From Pseudomonadota bacterium (lineage in GTDB: Bacteria; Pseudomonadota; Alphaproteobacteria; Rhizobiales; Xanthobacteraceae): DNA of 11,359 nucleotides. The stretch covers positions 1 to 11,359 of the forward strand of contig JAJYAH010000156.1 in NCBI GenBank assembly GCA_021779635.1, read 5' to 3'. The position numbers were made by a program, and so were the translations under genes. Below the pieces are notes generated by a model that saw only the letters and a list, made by a program, of their open reading frames with translations, made no database searches and was not told the DNA's origin. Position 1 is the first letter of the stretch. Each line of letters starts with the position of its first letter. Below, piece by piece: positions 1 through 6,737 of the stretch.

Positions 1-105
1 TTCCGATCTCGGAAACAGCACCGCGCCGACCACGATCATCCCCGCCACCAGACAGGCCGCGAGAAATCCGAACAGAATGACGAACAGCCGACCGATCAGC
101 GCCAT
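1..105 (-). CDS. Small membrane protein, N-terminal fragment (hypothetical)
   Basis: A reading frame opens with ATG at 105 on the minus strand and runs off the left edge, giving 35 residues. They start MALIGRLFVILFGFLAACL and continue as an almost unbroken hydrophobic stretch (about residues 4-30) ending in LFPRSE. This is one transmembrane helix or an uncleaved signal anchor, so the product is probably an inner-membrane protein. No clear Shine-Dalgarno (SD) sequence precedes the ATG. The frame lies downstream of rlmN on the same strand, separated from it by the palindromic repeat at 123-234. I do not recognise the family from this fragment and propose no function. The call rests on membrane-protein composition and gene orientation. 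Confidence 0.55.
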   Translation of the reverse strand, partial: MALIGRLFVILFGFLAACLVAGMIVVGAVLFPRSE

Positions 106-122
106 GCATTCAAACCACGTTT

Positions 123-234
123 GCCGTCATTACGAGCCAACGGGTCGCGCGAACGCGCGACAGGCTCCACGAAGCAACCCGGAGAGGCGGACAAAACGGA
201 TCGCTTCGTCGCTTGCGCTCCTCGCAATGACGGC
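123..234. repeat. Dispersed palindromic repeat (Bradyrhizobium type)
   Basis: The ends are inverted copies: GCCGTCATTACGAG at 123-136 matches the reverse complement of CTCGCAATGACGGC at 221-234 with one mismatch. Inside sits a second imperfect pair (169-180 with 198-209, 10 of 12 bases) and a perfect 8-bp hairpin, GTCGCGCG-AA-CGCGCGAC, at 144-161. From memory, elements with ends close to CGTCATTGCGAG and inner GAAGCAA/TTGCTTC arms occur in many copies between genes in Bradyrhizobium and Rhodopseudomonas. It fills the gap between rlmN and the gene at the left edge and could act as a 3' RNA hairpin. Its function is unknown. Confidence 0.75.
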
Positions 235-258
235 CAGAACTACAAGCCGCGACATCGC

Positions 259-1536
259 TCAATCCGTCATCGCCATGGCGCGCAGCGCCTGCCGCTCGCG
301 CGCCGACAATTTCTCGGTCTCCGACTTCAACTGGCCGCAGGCCGCCAAGATATCGCGGCCGCGCGGCGTGCGCACCGGCGAGGAGTAACCGGCGTTGAAG
401 ATATATTCCGAGAACTTTTCGATCTGGTCCCAGTCGGAACATTCGTAACGCGTGCCCGGCCATGGATTGAACGGAATGAGATTGATCTTGGCCGGAATCC
501 CCTTCAGCATTTTTACCAGCATCCTGGCGTCATCCAGCGAATCGTTGACCCCTTTCAGCATCACATATTCGAAGGTGATGCGCCGCGCATTGGACGAGCC
601 GGGATAATCGCGGCAGGCCTGCAGCAATTCGGCAATCGGATATTTGCGGTTCAGCGGCACCAGCTCGTTGCGCAATTCGTCACGCACCGCATGCAGCGAG
701 ATCGCCAGCATGACGCCGATTTCATCGCCGGTCCGGACGATGTTGGGCACCACGCCGGAGGTCGACAGCGTGATCCGGCGGCGGGAAATGCCGATGCCCT
801 CATTATCGGCGACGATCAAGAGCGCATCACGCACCGCTTCGAAATTATACAACGGCTCGCCCATCCCCATCATCACCACATTGGTGACAAGACGGCTGCC
901 GGTCGGGGTCGTGCGGTCGGCCCAGTCATTGAGGCGATCGCGCGCCACCATGATCTGGCCGACGATTTCACCCGCGGTGAGGTTGCGCACCAGCCGTTGC
1001 GTGCCGGTGTGGCAGAACGAGCAATTCAGCGTGCAGCCGACCTGCGATGAAACGCACAACGTGCCGCGGTCGGTCTCCGGAATATAGACGCACTCGACTT
1101 CATGTGCCTTCTCGAGCTTGTCGCCGCTCGGCAATCGCAGCAGCCATTTGCGGGTGCCGTCGTTGGAAACCTGCTCGGCGACCACTTCGGGGCGCGCGAC
1201 CGTGAAATGCTGCTCGAGCTGGACGCGCATTTCCTTGGAGATACTCGTCATCTCGTCGAAGCGCTGCGCGCCGCGGACATAGATCCAGTGCCAGAGCTGC
1301 TGAACGCGCATCTTGCGCTGGGCCGGCGCCACGCCAATGGCGCCAAGCCGATCGGCAATCTCCGTGCGCGACAGCCCGACCAGCGACGGCTTTGCCGGCG
1401 GCACGTAGGTTTCGAGCGCGATCTTTTCCAGCGGCGCGTCGGCGCGCGCAGGCATCTGCGCCGGCGTCGCGCTCTCAGCGGATACGGTTCCGGTCGAAAT
1501 GCCCGTCATTGCGTCACGATCTCGTTCATGGAGCAT
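259..1536 (-). CDS. rlmN: 23S rRNA (A2503-C2)/tRNA (A37-C2) methyltransferase RlmN
   Basis: This radical-SAM enzyme methylates C2 of A2503 in 23S rRNA and of A37 in some tRNAs, tuning translational accuracy. The 425-residue product has an N-terminal recognition domain (about 50-115), then C161, then the [4Fe-4S] motif C168-x3-C172-x2-C175 (CTLNCSFC). GMGEPLYN lies at 224-231, and C400 near the end matches the E. coli catalytic Cys355, with C161 matching Cys118. All the signature cysteines are present. ATG at 1536 is chosen because GGAAGG lies 8 bases upstream; ATG at 1509 (MTGISTG) is the alternative and lacks a good SD. Residues 1-40 are a poorly conserved leader. It lies 64 bp downstream of the IalB-family gene on the same strand. 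Cfr-type resistance enzymes are related, but the overall sequence and chromosomal context fit housekeeping RlmN. Confidence 0.95.
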   Translation of the reverse strand: MLHERDRDAMTGISTGTVSAESATPAQMPARADAPLEKIALETYVPPAKPSLVGLSRTEIADRLGAIGVAPAQRKMRVQQLWHWIYVRGAQRFDEMTSISKEMRVQLEQHFTVARPEVVAEQVSNDGTRKWLLRLPSGDKLEKAHEVECVYIPETDRGTLCVSSQVGCTLNCSFCHTGTQRLVRNLTAGEIVGQIMVARDRLNDWADRTTPTGSRLVTNVVMMGMGEPLYNFEAVRDALLIVADNEGIGISRRRITLSTSGVVPNIVRTGDEIGVMLAISLHAVRDELRNELVPLNRKYPIAELLQACRDYPGSSNARRITFEYVMLKGVNDSLDDARMLVKMLKGIPAKINLIPFNPWPGTRYECSDWDQIEKFSEYIFNAGYSSPVRTPRGRDILAACGQLKSETEKLSARERQALRAMAMTD

Positions 1537-1544
1537 CAGATAGG

Positions 1545-1568
1545 CCTTCCAAGCGCCGCTGGAAAGGC
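1545..1568 (-). promoter_or_regulatory. Hairpin overlapping the rlmN ribosome-binding site
   Basis: On the minus strand, CCTTTCCAGC pairs with GCTTGGAAGG across a GGC loop, with single-base bulges. The 3' arm contains the GGAAGG that serves the start at 1536. The structure could mask the SD, or act as a processing or weak terminator hairpin after the IalB-family gene. No U-tract follows. This is inference from sequence only. Confidence 0.3.
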
Positions 1569-1600
1569 AACAAATGCATCACTCCTGACTGGAAAGTCGT

Positions 1601-2251
1601 TTAGCGCCGGCAATCCTGCGCCAGCCTGTCGAGCGCCTGGGAAAGGCCCTTCATCGAAAACGTGTCGGTGGTCTCGGTGCCCTTCGCCGACACACCCTTG
1701 ACCACCACATCGGCGGCCTTGCGCATGGCCTCGACCATCCGCTCTTCCTCGGCGGCGTTCTTGATCCAGAGGCCGTCGCCCTGGGTGTACATCGCGTAAG
1801 TGGCACCACCGACCTCCAGCGTCGATTCCGACCCCGGCTTGAGCGCGTAGCCGATCATGATCGAGACTTCATTGGTGACTTTCTCGGCCGGACGCGTGGA
1901 GACGAAAGCGTAGGCCGGGTCACGCGGACGGTTCGGCGGATTGGTTCTCGACGACGCGGGCTTGGCGAGCGCGAAGCATACCTTTTTGCCATTTGGCGTT
2001 GCGGTATAGGCCCCCCAGGTGCCGAACTGGCCGATCAGCGTCGGCTCCGCGCCACCCGCCGCAGCGGCGGCTGCCGATACGGCTGGCTTGGGCGCTGAAG
2101 ACTTGGACGCCGAAGACTTGGACGCCGAAGACTTGGCCGCCGAAGATTTGGCCGCACTTTTCGACGCCGCGCTTTGCGCCTGCGCGGGGATCGCGACCCC
2201 GCAACAAAGCGCACTCGCCGCCAGAATTATCAGCATTCGCCGCACGGACAT
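1601..2251 (-). CDS. Invasion-associated locus B (IalB) family periplasmic protein
   Basis: The 216-residue product has a signal peptide (MSVRR, hydrophobic 7-20, probable cleavage after AQA at 25). An Ala/Ser/Lys-rich linker (about 26-66) holds repeated KSSAx units, and a globular part spans about 70-216. That part, with IGQFGTWGAYTA, KVCFALAKP, TNEVSIMIGY and DGLWIKN, matches the IalB family named from Bartonella. Its two cysteines (C92 and C214) may pair in the periplasm. In free-living and symbiotic Rhizobiales these proteins have no firm role, so the name should not be read as virulence. MSVRR is preferred as the start because it gives a clean signal peptide; ATGs at 2272 and 2275 would add 7-8 residues. 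The SD is weak (GAGGG, 14 bases away). It is co-oriented with rlmN downstream and the SDR upstream. Confidence 0.85.
   Translation of the reverse strand: MSVRRMLIILAASALCCGVAIPAQAQSAASKSAAKSSAAKSSASKSSASKSSAPKPAVSAAAAAAGGAEPTLIGQFGTWGAYTATPNGKKVCFALAKPASSRTNPPNRPRDPAYAFVSTRPAEKVTNEVSIMIGYALKPGSESTLEVGGATYAMYTQGDGLWIKNAAEEERMVEAMRKAADVVVKGVSAKGTETTDTFSMKGLSQALDRLAQDCRR
2091..2150. repeat. 15-bp tandem repeat within the IalB-family gene, four units
   Basis: Four consecutive 15-bp units at 2091, 2106, 2121 and 2136 follow GACGCCGAAGACTTG on the plus strand; the two middle units are identical. On the coding strand each adds one Lys-Ser-Ser-Ala-x pentapeptide to the linker behind the signal peptide. 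The unit is a multiple of three, so copy-number change would keep the frame. Confidence 0.85.
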
Positions 2252-2329
2252 GACCAAATCTGGTTCCCTCATCATTGTGACTGGAAGATGGCCCGGCGTG
2301 GCGGCGTCGCAGGCCGATGGATAGCGGGG

Positions 2330-2349
2330 AAAAGCCTTTTTGGGAAGGC
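2330..2349 (-). terminator. Possible weak rho-independent terminator
   Basis: Reading the minus strand, GCCTT and AAGGC form a 5-bp stem (2349-2345 with 2338-2334) around a short loop, followed by TTTT (2333-2330). It lies downstream of the SDR stop and upstream of the IalB-family start. The stem is short, so this is only a candidate. Confidence 0.25.
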
Positions 2350-2375
2350 AGTTACGGGGCAGAGAGCCGACGCCT

Positions 2376-2402
2376 CCGGCAACGCCGTGGCGCGCTTGCC
2401 GG
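2376..2402 (-). terminator. Strong GC hairpin just after the SDR stop codon
   Basis: CCGGCAA (2376-2382) and TTGCCGG (2396-2402) are perfect inverted repeats, and CGCC-GT-GGCG is nested inside. The structure starts 12 bases after the SDR stop. No U-run follows, so it may be a transcript-end stabiliser or part of a rho-dependent end rather than a classical terminator. Confidence 0.4.
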
Positions 2403-2414
2403 CGCCGTTCGGCA

Positions 2415-3254
2415 TCAGTTTTTCGACCGCGCCGTCCGCTGCTTTTCCCACTGCGCGTCGCTCCAATGCAGCAGGTCCTCGGCGCCTGAGCTGCGTAAAT
2501 GCGCGCCGCCATCCTGCACCACCATCTCGCCGTTGATGTATCCGGCCCGGTCGGAGATCAGGAAACTCGCCAGATCGGCGAGTTCGCCAAGTTCGCCGAC
2601 ACGCCCGAGCGGATTTCGGGAGGCCGGCCCTTCGTCACGCCCCTCGGGATGAAGCTGGCCCGATGCGCCCGGGGTCGGAAACGGACCGGGTGCAATCGCC
2701 ACCGTGCGGACACCCTTCGGTCCCCATTCCACCGCGAGGCTTTTGGTCATCGCAAGAATGGCGGATTTCGCCATCGCCGAAGGCACTGTGAAGGCGCGGC
2801 CGGTAATGGTCGAGGTCGACAGGATGCTCAGCACCACGCCCTTGTGTCCGCCTTCGATCCAGCGTCTGCCCGCACCGAGCGTGCAATACATCGCGCCATG
2901 CAGGGTCGGCGCCAGCACCGCATCGGCCGCGCGAAACGACAATCGCTCGGTCTGCGCGATGAAGGTGGCGGCGGCATTGTTGACCAGCACATCGAGCGGA
3001 GCGGCGCGCCAGATCGCGTCCAGCATGGCCTCGACCGACGCACCGTCGCGAATGTCGCATTTGATCGCGCTGACCTTGCCGCCGAGATCATCGCGCAGCT
3101 GCGCCGCGGTCGCCTCCAGCAATTCAAGCCGGCGACCGCAGATGATCAGTTCGGCGCCGAGTTCGACGAAGCGGCGTCCCATCGCCGCGCCGAGCCCGGA
3201 ACCCCCGCCGGTGACCAATATCCGCTTTCCCGCCAGCAACCCTGTTTCAAACAT
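2415..3254 (-). CDS. Short-chain dehydrogenase/reductase, DECR-like, with altered active site
   Basis: A 279-residue NAD(P)-dependent SDR. The Rossmann glycine motif TGGGSGLG is at 15-22, CDIRD at 66-70, VNNAA at 91-95, and a C-terminal YINGEMVVQDGG at 239-250. The stretch VPSAMAK (157-163), then EWGPKG and APGPFPT, resembles 2,4-dienoyl-CoA and trans-2-enoyl-CoA reductases more than classical SDRs. K163 is the usual lysine, but the classical YxxxK tyrosine position holds S159. The position of the catalytic tyrosine of human DECR1, 15 residues before the lysine, holds S148. The substrate is unknown; an acyl-CoA is plausible from similarity. ATG 3254 is chosen for its GAGGG SD 8 bases upstream and the usual MFETGLL start; longer in-frame starts lack support. 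It is divergent from the quinone reductase gene. Confidence 0.85.
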   Translation of the reverse strand: MFETGLLAGKRILVTGGGSGLGAAMGRRFVELGAELIICGRRLELLEATAAQLRDDLGGKVSAIKCDIRDGASVEAMLDAIWRAAPLDVLVNNAAATFIAQTERLSFRAADAVLAPTLHGAMYCTLGAGRRWIEGGHKGVVLSILSTSTITGRAFTVPSAMAKSAILAMTKSLAVEWGPKGVRTVAIAPGPFPTPGASGQLHPEGRDEGPASRNPLGRVGELGELADLASFLISDRAGYINGEMVVQDGGAHLRSSGAEDLLHWSDAQWEKQRTARSKN

Positions 3255-3370
3255 TGTTAGAACCCTCGATCGACCAGCAGCCATGCCGTCCCGAATCAGA
3301 TTGTAGCCCGGCTGCAAATCCGGCATGAAGCATCCAGCATTATTTGTGTGTCCGAAAATCAGGTGTGTCC
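3255..3370. promoter_or_regulatory. Divergent promoter region, SDR / quinone reductase
   Basis: This 116-bp gap must hold promoters for both genes. On the minus strand a TACAAT (3305-3300) makes a reasonable -10 for the SDR, 46 bases before its ATG, but no good -35 is visible. For the plus strand only AT-rich CATTATTTG near 3338 stands out. CATGCCG (3282-3288) and CGGCATG (3321-3327) form an inverted repeat with a 32-bp gap, and TGTAGCC/GGCTGCA (3303-3317) is an imperfect palindrome. Either could be an operator, but neither matches a consensus I can name. Confidence 0.4.
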
Positions 3371-4345
3371 ATGAAAGCCATTCTCTGCTCGCAATATTGC
3401 GGCCCCGACGATCTCGTGCTGGCCGATGTCCCCGACCCCGTAGCCGGGCCCGGCGAGGCTGTGATCACGATCAAAGCTGCGGCGCTGAATTTCTTCGACC
3501 TGCTGATGATCCAGGGCAAGTATCAGATCAAGCCGCCGTTTCCGTTTTCCCCGGCGGCGGAAGTCGCCGGCGTGATCGAGAGCGTCGGCGCCGGCGTCAG
3601 CAGCCTGAAGGTCGGCGACCGCGTGGTGGCGTCGTGCGGCCATAATGGCGCACGCGAGAAGATTGCGCTGCCCGCCGACTCCATTGTCAAAATTCCCGAC
3701 AATCTGGATTTCGACCGCGCCGCCGGCATCATCATCATTTACGGCACCGCGCTGCATGCGCTGGAAGACCGCGCCAGCCCGAAAGCGGGCGAGACCCTGG
3801 CGGTACTCGGCGCCGCGGGCGGCACGGGTCTCGCCGCCTGCGAACTCGGCAAGTTGATGGGCCTCAAGGTGATTGCCTGTGCCTCCTCGGAGGAGAAGCT
3901 TGAATTCGCCAAGGCGCACGGCGCCGAGCTCGGCCTGAACTATGCCACCGAAGATCTGAAGGAAGGCCTGCGCCGCCTCACCGGCGGCAAGGGCGCCGAC
4001 ATCATCTTCGATCCGGTCGGCGGCAGCTATGCGGAAGCAGCCTTGCGTTCGATCGCGTGGGAAGGCCGTTTCCTGGTGATCGGCTTTGCTGCCGGCGACA
4101 TTCCGAAAATGCCGCTCAATCTGGCGCTGCTGAAGGGTTGCGATATCCGCGGCGTGTTCTGGGGCCACTGGGCGCGACTCAATCCGGCCAAGAACCGCGT
4201 CAATCTGGAAAAACTGGTGAAGTGGACCGCGGAAGGCAAGATCTCCTCCCACGTCGACCGCACCTTCCCGCTGGCGCAAACCGCCGAAGCGCTAAAAGTG
4301 CTCGCCGGCCGCAAGGCGATGGGCAAGGTGATCCTGCATCCGTGA
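3371..4345 (+). CDS. NADPH:quinone oxidoreductase-like MDR-family enzyme
   Basis: A 324-residue zinc-free medium-chain dehydrogenase/reductase. An N-terminal GroES-like domain (about 1-110, with ALNFFDLLMIQGKY at 38-51 and VGDRVVA at 81-87) is followed by a Rossmann domain with GAAGGTGLAA at 147-156. FDPVGG lies at 213-218 and the C-terminus is KAMGKVILHP. These are hallmarks of quinone oxidoreductases that use NADPH to reduce quinones or enones. The cysteine and histidine ligands for catalytic or structural zinc are absent. Related family members include acryloyl-CoA and crotonyl-CoA reductases, so the true substrate is open. ATG 3371 is chosen for the family-typical MKAILC start and CAGGTG about 6-7 bases upstream; an upstream GTG at 3344 would add nine residues. 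It is divergent from the SDR and convergent with the cyclase gene 38 bp away. Confidence 0.88.
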   Translation: MKAILCSQYCGPDDLVLADVPDPVAGPGEAVITIKAAALNFFDLLMIQGKYQIKPPFPFSPAAEVAGVIESVGAGVSSLKVGDRVVASCGHNGAREKIALPADSIVKIPDNLDFDRAAGIIIIYGTALHALEDRASPKAGETLAVLGAAGGTGLAACELGKLMGLKVIACASSEEKLEFAKAHGAELGLNYATEDLKEGLRRLTGGKGADIIFDPVGGSYAEAALRSIAWEGRFLVIGFAAGDIPKMPLNLALLKGCDIRGVFWGHWARLNPAKNRVNLEKLVKWTAEGKISSHVDRTFPLAQTAEALKVLAGRKAMGKVILHP

Positions 4346-4383
4346 GGCAGGAGCCTGTATGCCTGTATCAAGAATGCAGACGC

Positions 4384-5508
4384 TCAGATCGGTACGAATA
4401 TTTCCTGTTCGGCGCCGACGCCCTTGAGCGTAAACGCGCCGAGGGATTGAGCGGCAATCCCTCCGGCTTTGACGAAGTCGGACGACAGCAGCAGCTTCCG
4501 GCCAAGCTCCCGGCACATCGATTCGATGCGCGCGGTGAGATTGACCGCCGGCCCGATCACCGTGAAATCGAGCCGGGTGTCGCTGCCGATATTGCCGTAC
4601 ATCACGTCGCCGACAAGAAGCGCCAGGCCGTACTCGATGCGCGCCAGCCCGGCGCTCTCCCGCCGCAGGTTCTCGTCGACCAGCGCCCCCTGCGCGCGCG
4701 TCGCGGCAGCCAGCGCGGCGCCGCACCGCGCCGCAGCGTCGCCTTCGATCGGGAAAATCGCCAGCATCGCATCCCCGATGAACTTCAGCACTTCGCCGCC
4801 CTGCGCCGCGACCGCGTCGCACATCGGGCCGAAATAGCAATTGAGAAGATCGATCAGCGCGTCGCGCGGCAGCGCTTCGGACAGGTTGGTGAAGCCTCTG
4901 AGATCACAAAGCCAGATCACGGCCCGGATGGTTTCGCCGGTGCCGCGCTGGATCTGGCCTTCGAGCACGCGGCCTCCGGATTGCTGCCCGACATAGGTAT
5001 CCAGCAAGGTGCGCGCGGTGCGGCGCAGCGCCTGCACGTCGAGATTGAACGCGACCGCGGGGATCATCGTCTCGAACAACGCCAGTTCGTCGCTGTCGAA
5101 CCCGCCGCGACGCGTGGTCGCCAACGACAGCGCCTTGTGGCTGCCATCGGCGAACGGAACGGAGTGCACGACATAATCGGTGAAGCCTTCGCGGCGCAGG
5201 TCCTCCAGAATGGAGAACTCGCCGTCGCGCGGCGGCGCGGTGAGATCGCAGCGCACCGGGCCACCGCCGTCATAGGCGATCCGGATCGGGCTGTGCAGTA
5301 TCGACGCCGGTGTGTCCGGCCCCAGACGGTACAGGCGCTCGGTCGCGCCCTTGCCGAGTTGCCACAGGCCGCTGAAGGAAAAAATCTGCGGATGGAGGAT
5401 CGGAACGCCGGTCGTGATGCGCGAGACATCCACCTCCGCGGCGCGCAACTCGTGGGCAAAGGCCTGCAGAAAATCGCTGGAGTCAGCGTGCTTGCGCGCG
5501 TCGGTCAT
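4384..5508 (-). CDS. Class III adenylate/guanylate cyclase with N-terminal sensor region
   Basis: A predicted soluble nucleotide cyclase of 374 residues. The C-terminal catalytic domain (about 192-374) has both metal-binding aspartates (D202 in CDLRGFT, D246 in FIGDAML), the purine-selecting pair K242 and D314 (LDFTVIG), and transition-state residues N323 and R327 (NLTARIE). A Lys/Asp pair points to ATP, so cAMP is the likely product. Residues 1-190 have no membrane segment and look like a cytosolic ligand or interaction module; I cannot name it. The start is uncertain: ATG 5508 has no SD, while a TTG at 5556, two bases after the upstream YkvA-family stop, would add 16 residues including THPVIRWL. 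Either start implies translational coupling to that gene. The Crp/Fnr regulator in this window is a conceivable but unproven target of the signal. Confidence 0.88.
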   Translation of the reverse strand: MTDARKHADSSDFLQAFAHELRAAEVDVSRITTGVPILHPQIFSFSGLWQLGKGATERLYRLGPDTPASILHSPIRIAYDGGGPVRCDLTAPPRDGEFSILEDLRREGFTDYVVHSVPFADGSHKALSLATTRRGGFDSDELALFETMIPAVAFNLDVQALRRTARTLLDTYVGQQSGGRVLEGQIQRGTGETIRAVIWLCDLRGFTNLSEALPRDALIDLLNCYFGPMCDAVAAQGGEVLKFIGDAMLAIFPIEGDAAARCGAALAAATRAQGALVDENLRRESAGLARIEYGLALLVGDVMYGNIGSDTRLDFTVIGPAVNLTARIESMCRELGRKLLLSSDFVKAGGIAAQSLGAFTLKGVGAEQEIFVPI

Positions 5509-5558
5509 CAGCCAGCGAATAACCGGATGCGTTTGGTCTCTCGCGGCCGGCTTCAACT

Positions 5559-5936
5559 CTATTCTCGCGATCCGCTCACCCGCTGCAGCGCGACGCGGGC
5601 AGCGTCGCGGTGGTCCGAGGTGATGTGGGTAGCGACCAGCCGGATCGCGGTGGCGAGCACCGCGGCGTCGTCGGTAAAGCCGAGCACCGGCAGCATGTCC
5701 GGGATAAAATCGAACGGCAGGACGAAGTAGGCGATGGCGCCGAGCAGCGTCGCCTGCACATGGCGCGGCGTCTCTTTGTCGAACGCGCAATAATAGGCCG
5801 CCAGCAAATCCTCGGCGAACGGAAGCCTGGCGAGCACCCGCTTCAGCTTGAACCAGAAGCGCCTGCGCACGCTTTCGCGGTCCTGAGCCAGCCGGTCGGC
5901 CGGTTCAAAACCCACGGTATATTCGGTTGCCATCAT
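5559..5936 (-). CDS. YkvA/DUF1232 family membrane protein
   Basis: The 125-residue product carries the DUF1232 core at about 62-98, with AYFVLPFDFIPDMLP and FTDDAAVLATAIR. The PxDxIPD-like element and adjoining hydrophobic segment are typical of the YkvA family. Its members are short inner-membrane-associated proteins of unknown function. The N-terminal 40 residues are charged and probably cytosolic. Two adjacent ATGs (5936 and 5933) are possible; AGGGAG lies 5 and 8 bases upstream respectively, so the second may be the real start. The stop TAG (5561-5559) is two bases from a possible TTG start of the cyclase gene, and 51 bases from its first ATG, so the two genes are probably co-transcribed. 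phhB lies 108 bp upstream on the same strand. Confidence 0.85.
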   Translation of the reverse strand: MMATEYTVGFEPADRLAQDRESVRRRFWFKLKRVLARLPFAEDLLAAYYCAFDKETPRHVQATLLGAIAYFVLPFDFIPDMLPVLGFTDDAAVLATAIRLVATHITSDHRDAARVALQRVSGSRE

Positions 5937-6044
5937 CCCGGCTCCCTAGAACGGCGGTAAATCGCCGCGGCGTAAACATCCTCACTTGGGGTGTCGTGCT
6001 AATCTGGGGATGTCTTGCCCGACCGCAAGCTTATGGCAGGCCGG
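5937..6044. other. Intergenic gap phhB / YkvA-family gene
   Basis: The 108-bp gap holds two small hairpins: CGGCG-N6-CGCCG at 5952-5967, and on the minus strand CTTGC-N6-GCAAG near 6015-6030. Neither has a U-tract. No convincing promoter is visible, so read-through from phhB into the YkvA and cyclase genes is plausible. The SD of the YkvA-family gene (AGGGAG on the minus strand) sits at about 5942-5947. Confidence 0.35.
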
Positions 6045-6350
6045 TCAGGCCACGCCGAGCTGCCCGGCGATTGCGTTCATGGCCGTTGCGAGATCAATGT
6101 CGCGCGCGGTGACGCCGCCGGCATCGTGGGTGGCAAGGACCACTTCGACCGTCTTGTAGACGTTGCGCCATTCGGGATGATGGTCGCTCCTTTCGGCCAC
6201 CAGCGCGGCGCGGGACATGAACCCGAAGGCTTCGTTGAAATCCTTGAAAACAAAGGTCCGCGCGATCGCCTCGCGCCCCGGCGTCTCGGTCCATCCCGGC
6301 AAGGTCTTCAGGGCCGATTTTCGCGCCTCCGCCGACAGCCGCTCCACCAT
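6045..6350 (-). CDS. phhB: Pterin-4a-carbinolamine dehydratase
   Basis: A 101-residue enzyme, the normal length for the family. It dehydrates 4a-hydroxytetrahydrobiopterin to the quinonoid dihydropterin, supporting recycling of the cofactor of aromatic amino-acid hydroxylases. The active-site signature is SDHHPEW at 55-61, with H57 and H58 matching the paired histidines of PCD/DCoH. H75 (THDAGG) falls exactly 17 residues after H58, as in the mammalian enzyme. [10 protein letters not shown] at 79-88 is also typical. The ATG at 6350 has a strong SD (GGGAGGAAGG). No phenylalanine hydroxylase gene is visible here, so it may serve a hydroxylase or pterin pathway encoded elsewhere. It is possibly the first gene of an operon with the YkvA-family and cyclase genes. 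Confidence 0.92.
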   Translation of the reverse strand: MVERLSAEARKSALKTLPGWTETPGREAIARTFVFKDFNEAFGFMSRAALVAERSDHHPEWRNVYKTVEVVLATHDAGGVTARDIDLATAMNAIAGQLGVA

Positions 6351-6404
6351 GATCGCCTTCCTCCCGTTTTGCGCCAGTCATACCCTAACACCGAACGGCA
6401 TGCC

Positions 6405-6427
6405 CGGGATCCAGGTCCGGGATCCCG
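6405..6427. repeat. Perfect 8-bp hairpin with GGGATCC motif
   Basis: CGGGATCC (6405-6412) and GGATCCCG (6420-6427) are exact inverted repeats around a 7-base loop. The stretch also reads as a direct repeat of CCGGGATCC (6404-6412 and 6417-6425). It resembles GC-rich 'CATGCCCGGG' intergenic palindromes of Bradyrhizobium that I recall, but the match is not close enough to assign. It lies about 55 bases upstream of the phhB start. Confidence 0.6.
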
Positions 6428-6628
6428 TGTCGCATGGCAAGCAAAGCTGAGAAGTAGCAAGGCTGGTTCAGGATCGGGCAGGCGTCGTGGTTCGCCCGTT
6501 CCCCTCGCCCTTCGCAGATCGATCAGGGCGATTTTGAACCAAAACCACGGGAGAATCGCAGCTTTTTGGCGTCCTTTCGATCGCAATGCTCGCTCAAGCG
6601 GCGCCATGGTCCGAAGATCGGATCCCGA

Positions 6629-6682
6629 CATGGTAACCATGACGGCGATGTAACTCGGAGCTGGCGGGAAATTTGCTACAAT
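6629..6682 (+). promoter_or_regulatory. Possible promoter/operator for the TAXI gene
   Basis: TACAAT at 6677-6682 is one base from the sigma-70 -10 consensus and lies 56 bases before the ATG at 6738. The -35 position shows no good hexamer. A perfect CATGGT-A-ACCATG palindrome (6629-6641) just upstream could be a regulator site. The evidence is pattern only. Confidence 0.3.
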
Positions 6683-6737
6683 GTCGATCTAACCATATTG
6701 GGCCTGTGACATTGAGCCTCAAGCGGTTGTTTGCCAG

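Larger units (their letters stand above)
6351..6737. other. 387-bp gene-free region between phhB and the TAXI gene
   Basis: I find no credible gene here. The stretch holds a perfect 8-bp hairpin at 6405-6427 (listed separately), a 13-base palindrome CATGGTAACCATG at 6629-6641, a spaced GCGATT/AATCGC pair near 6529-6560, and a promoter-like TACAAT at 6677. A minus-strand frame (6308-6640) crosses it, but it overlaps phhB, has no SD, and is rich in Arg, Pro and Gly like many chance frames in GC-rich DNA. The region must contain the promoters of phhB (minus) and the TAXI gene (plus). Confidence 0.6.

Noticed and set aside
121..1050. Plus-strand frame of 309 codons over the repeat and rlmN
   Set aside because: It is antisense to rlmN, whose iron-sulfur motif and catalytic cysteines are intact.
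2041..2300. Plus-strand frames with LDAEDLDAED-like repeats
   Set aside because: These are the antisense reading of the 15-bp units in the IalB-family linker and have no independent support.
4057..5730. Long plus-strand frame of 557 codons opposite the cyclase gene
   Set aside because: It is antisense to a cyclase with intact catalytic motifs, is rich in Arg, Gly and Ala, and shows no domain. Long antisense frames are common in GC-rich genomes.
6308..6640. Minus-strand frame of 110 codons between phhB and the TAXI gene
   Set aside because: It overlaps the phhB start, has no SD, and its composition is that of a chance frame. A decayed gene cannot be excluded, but nothing supports one.
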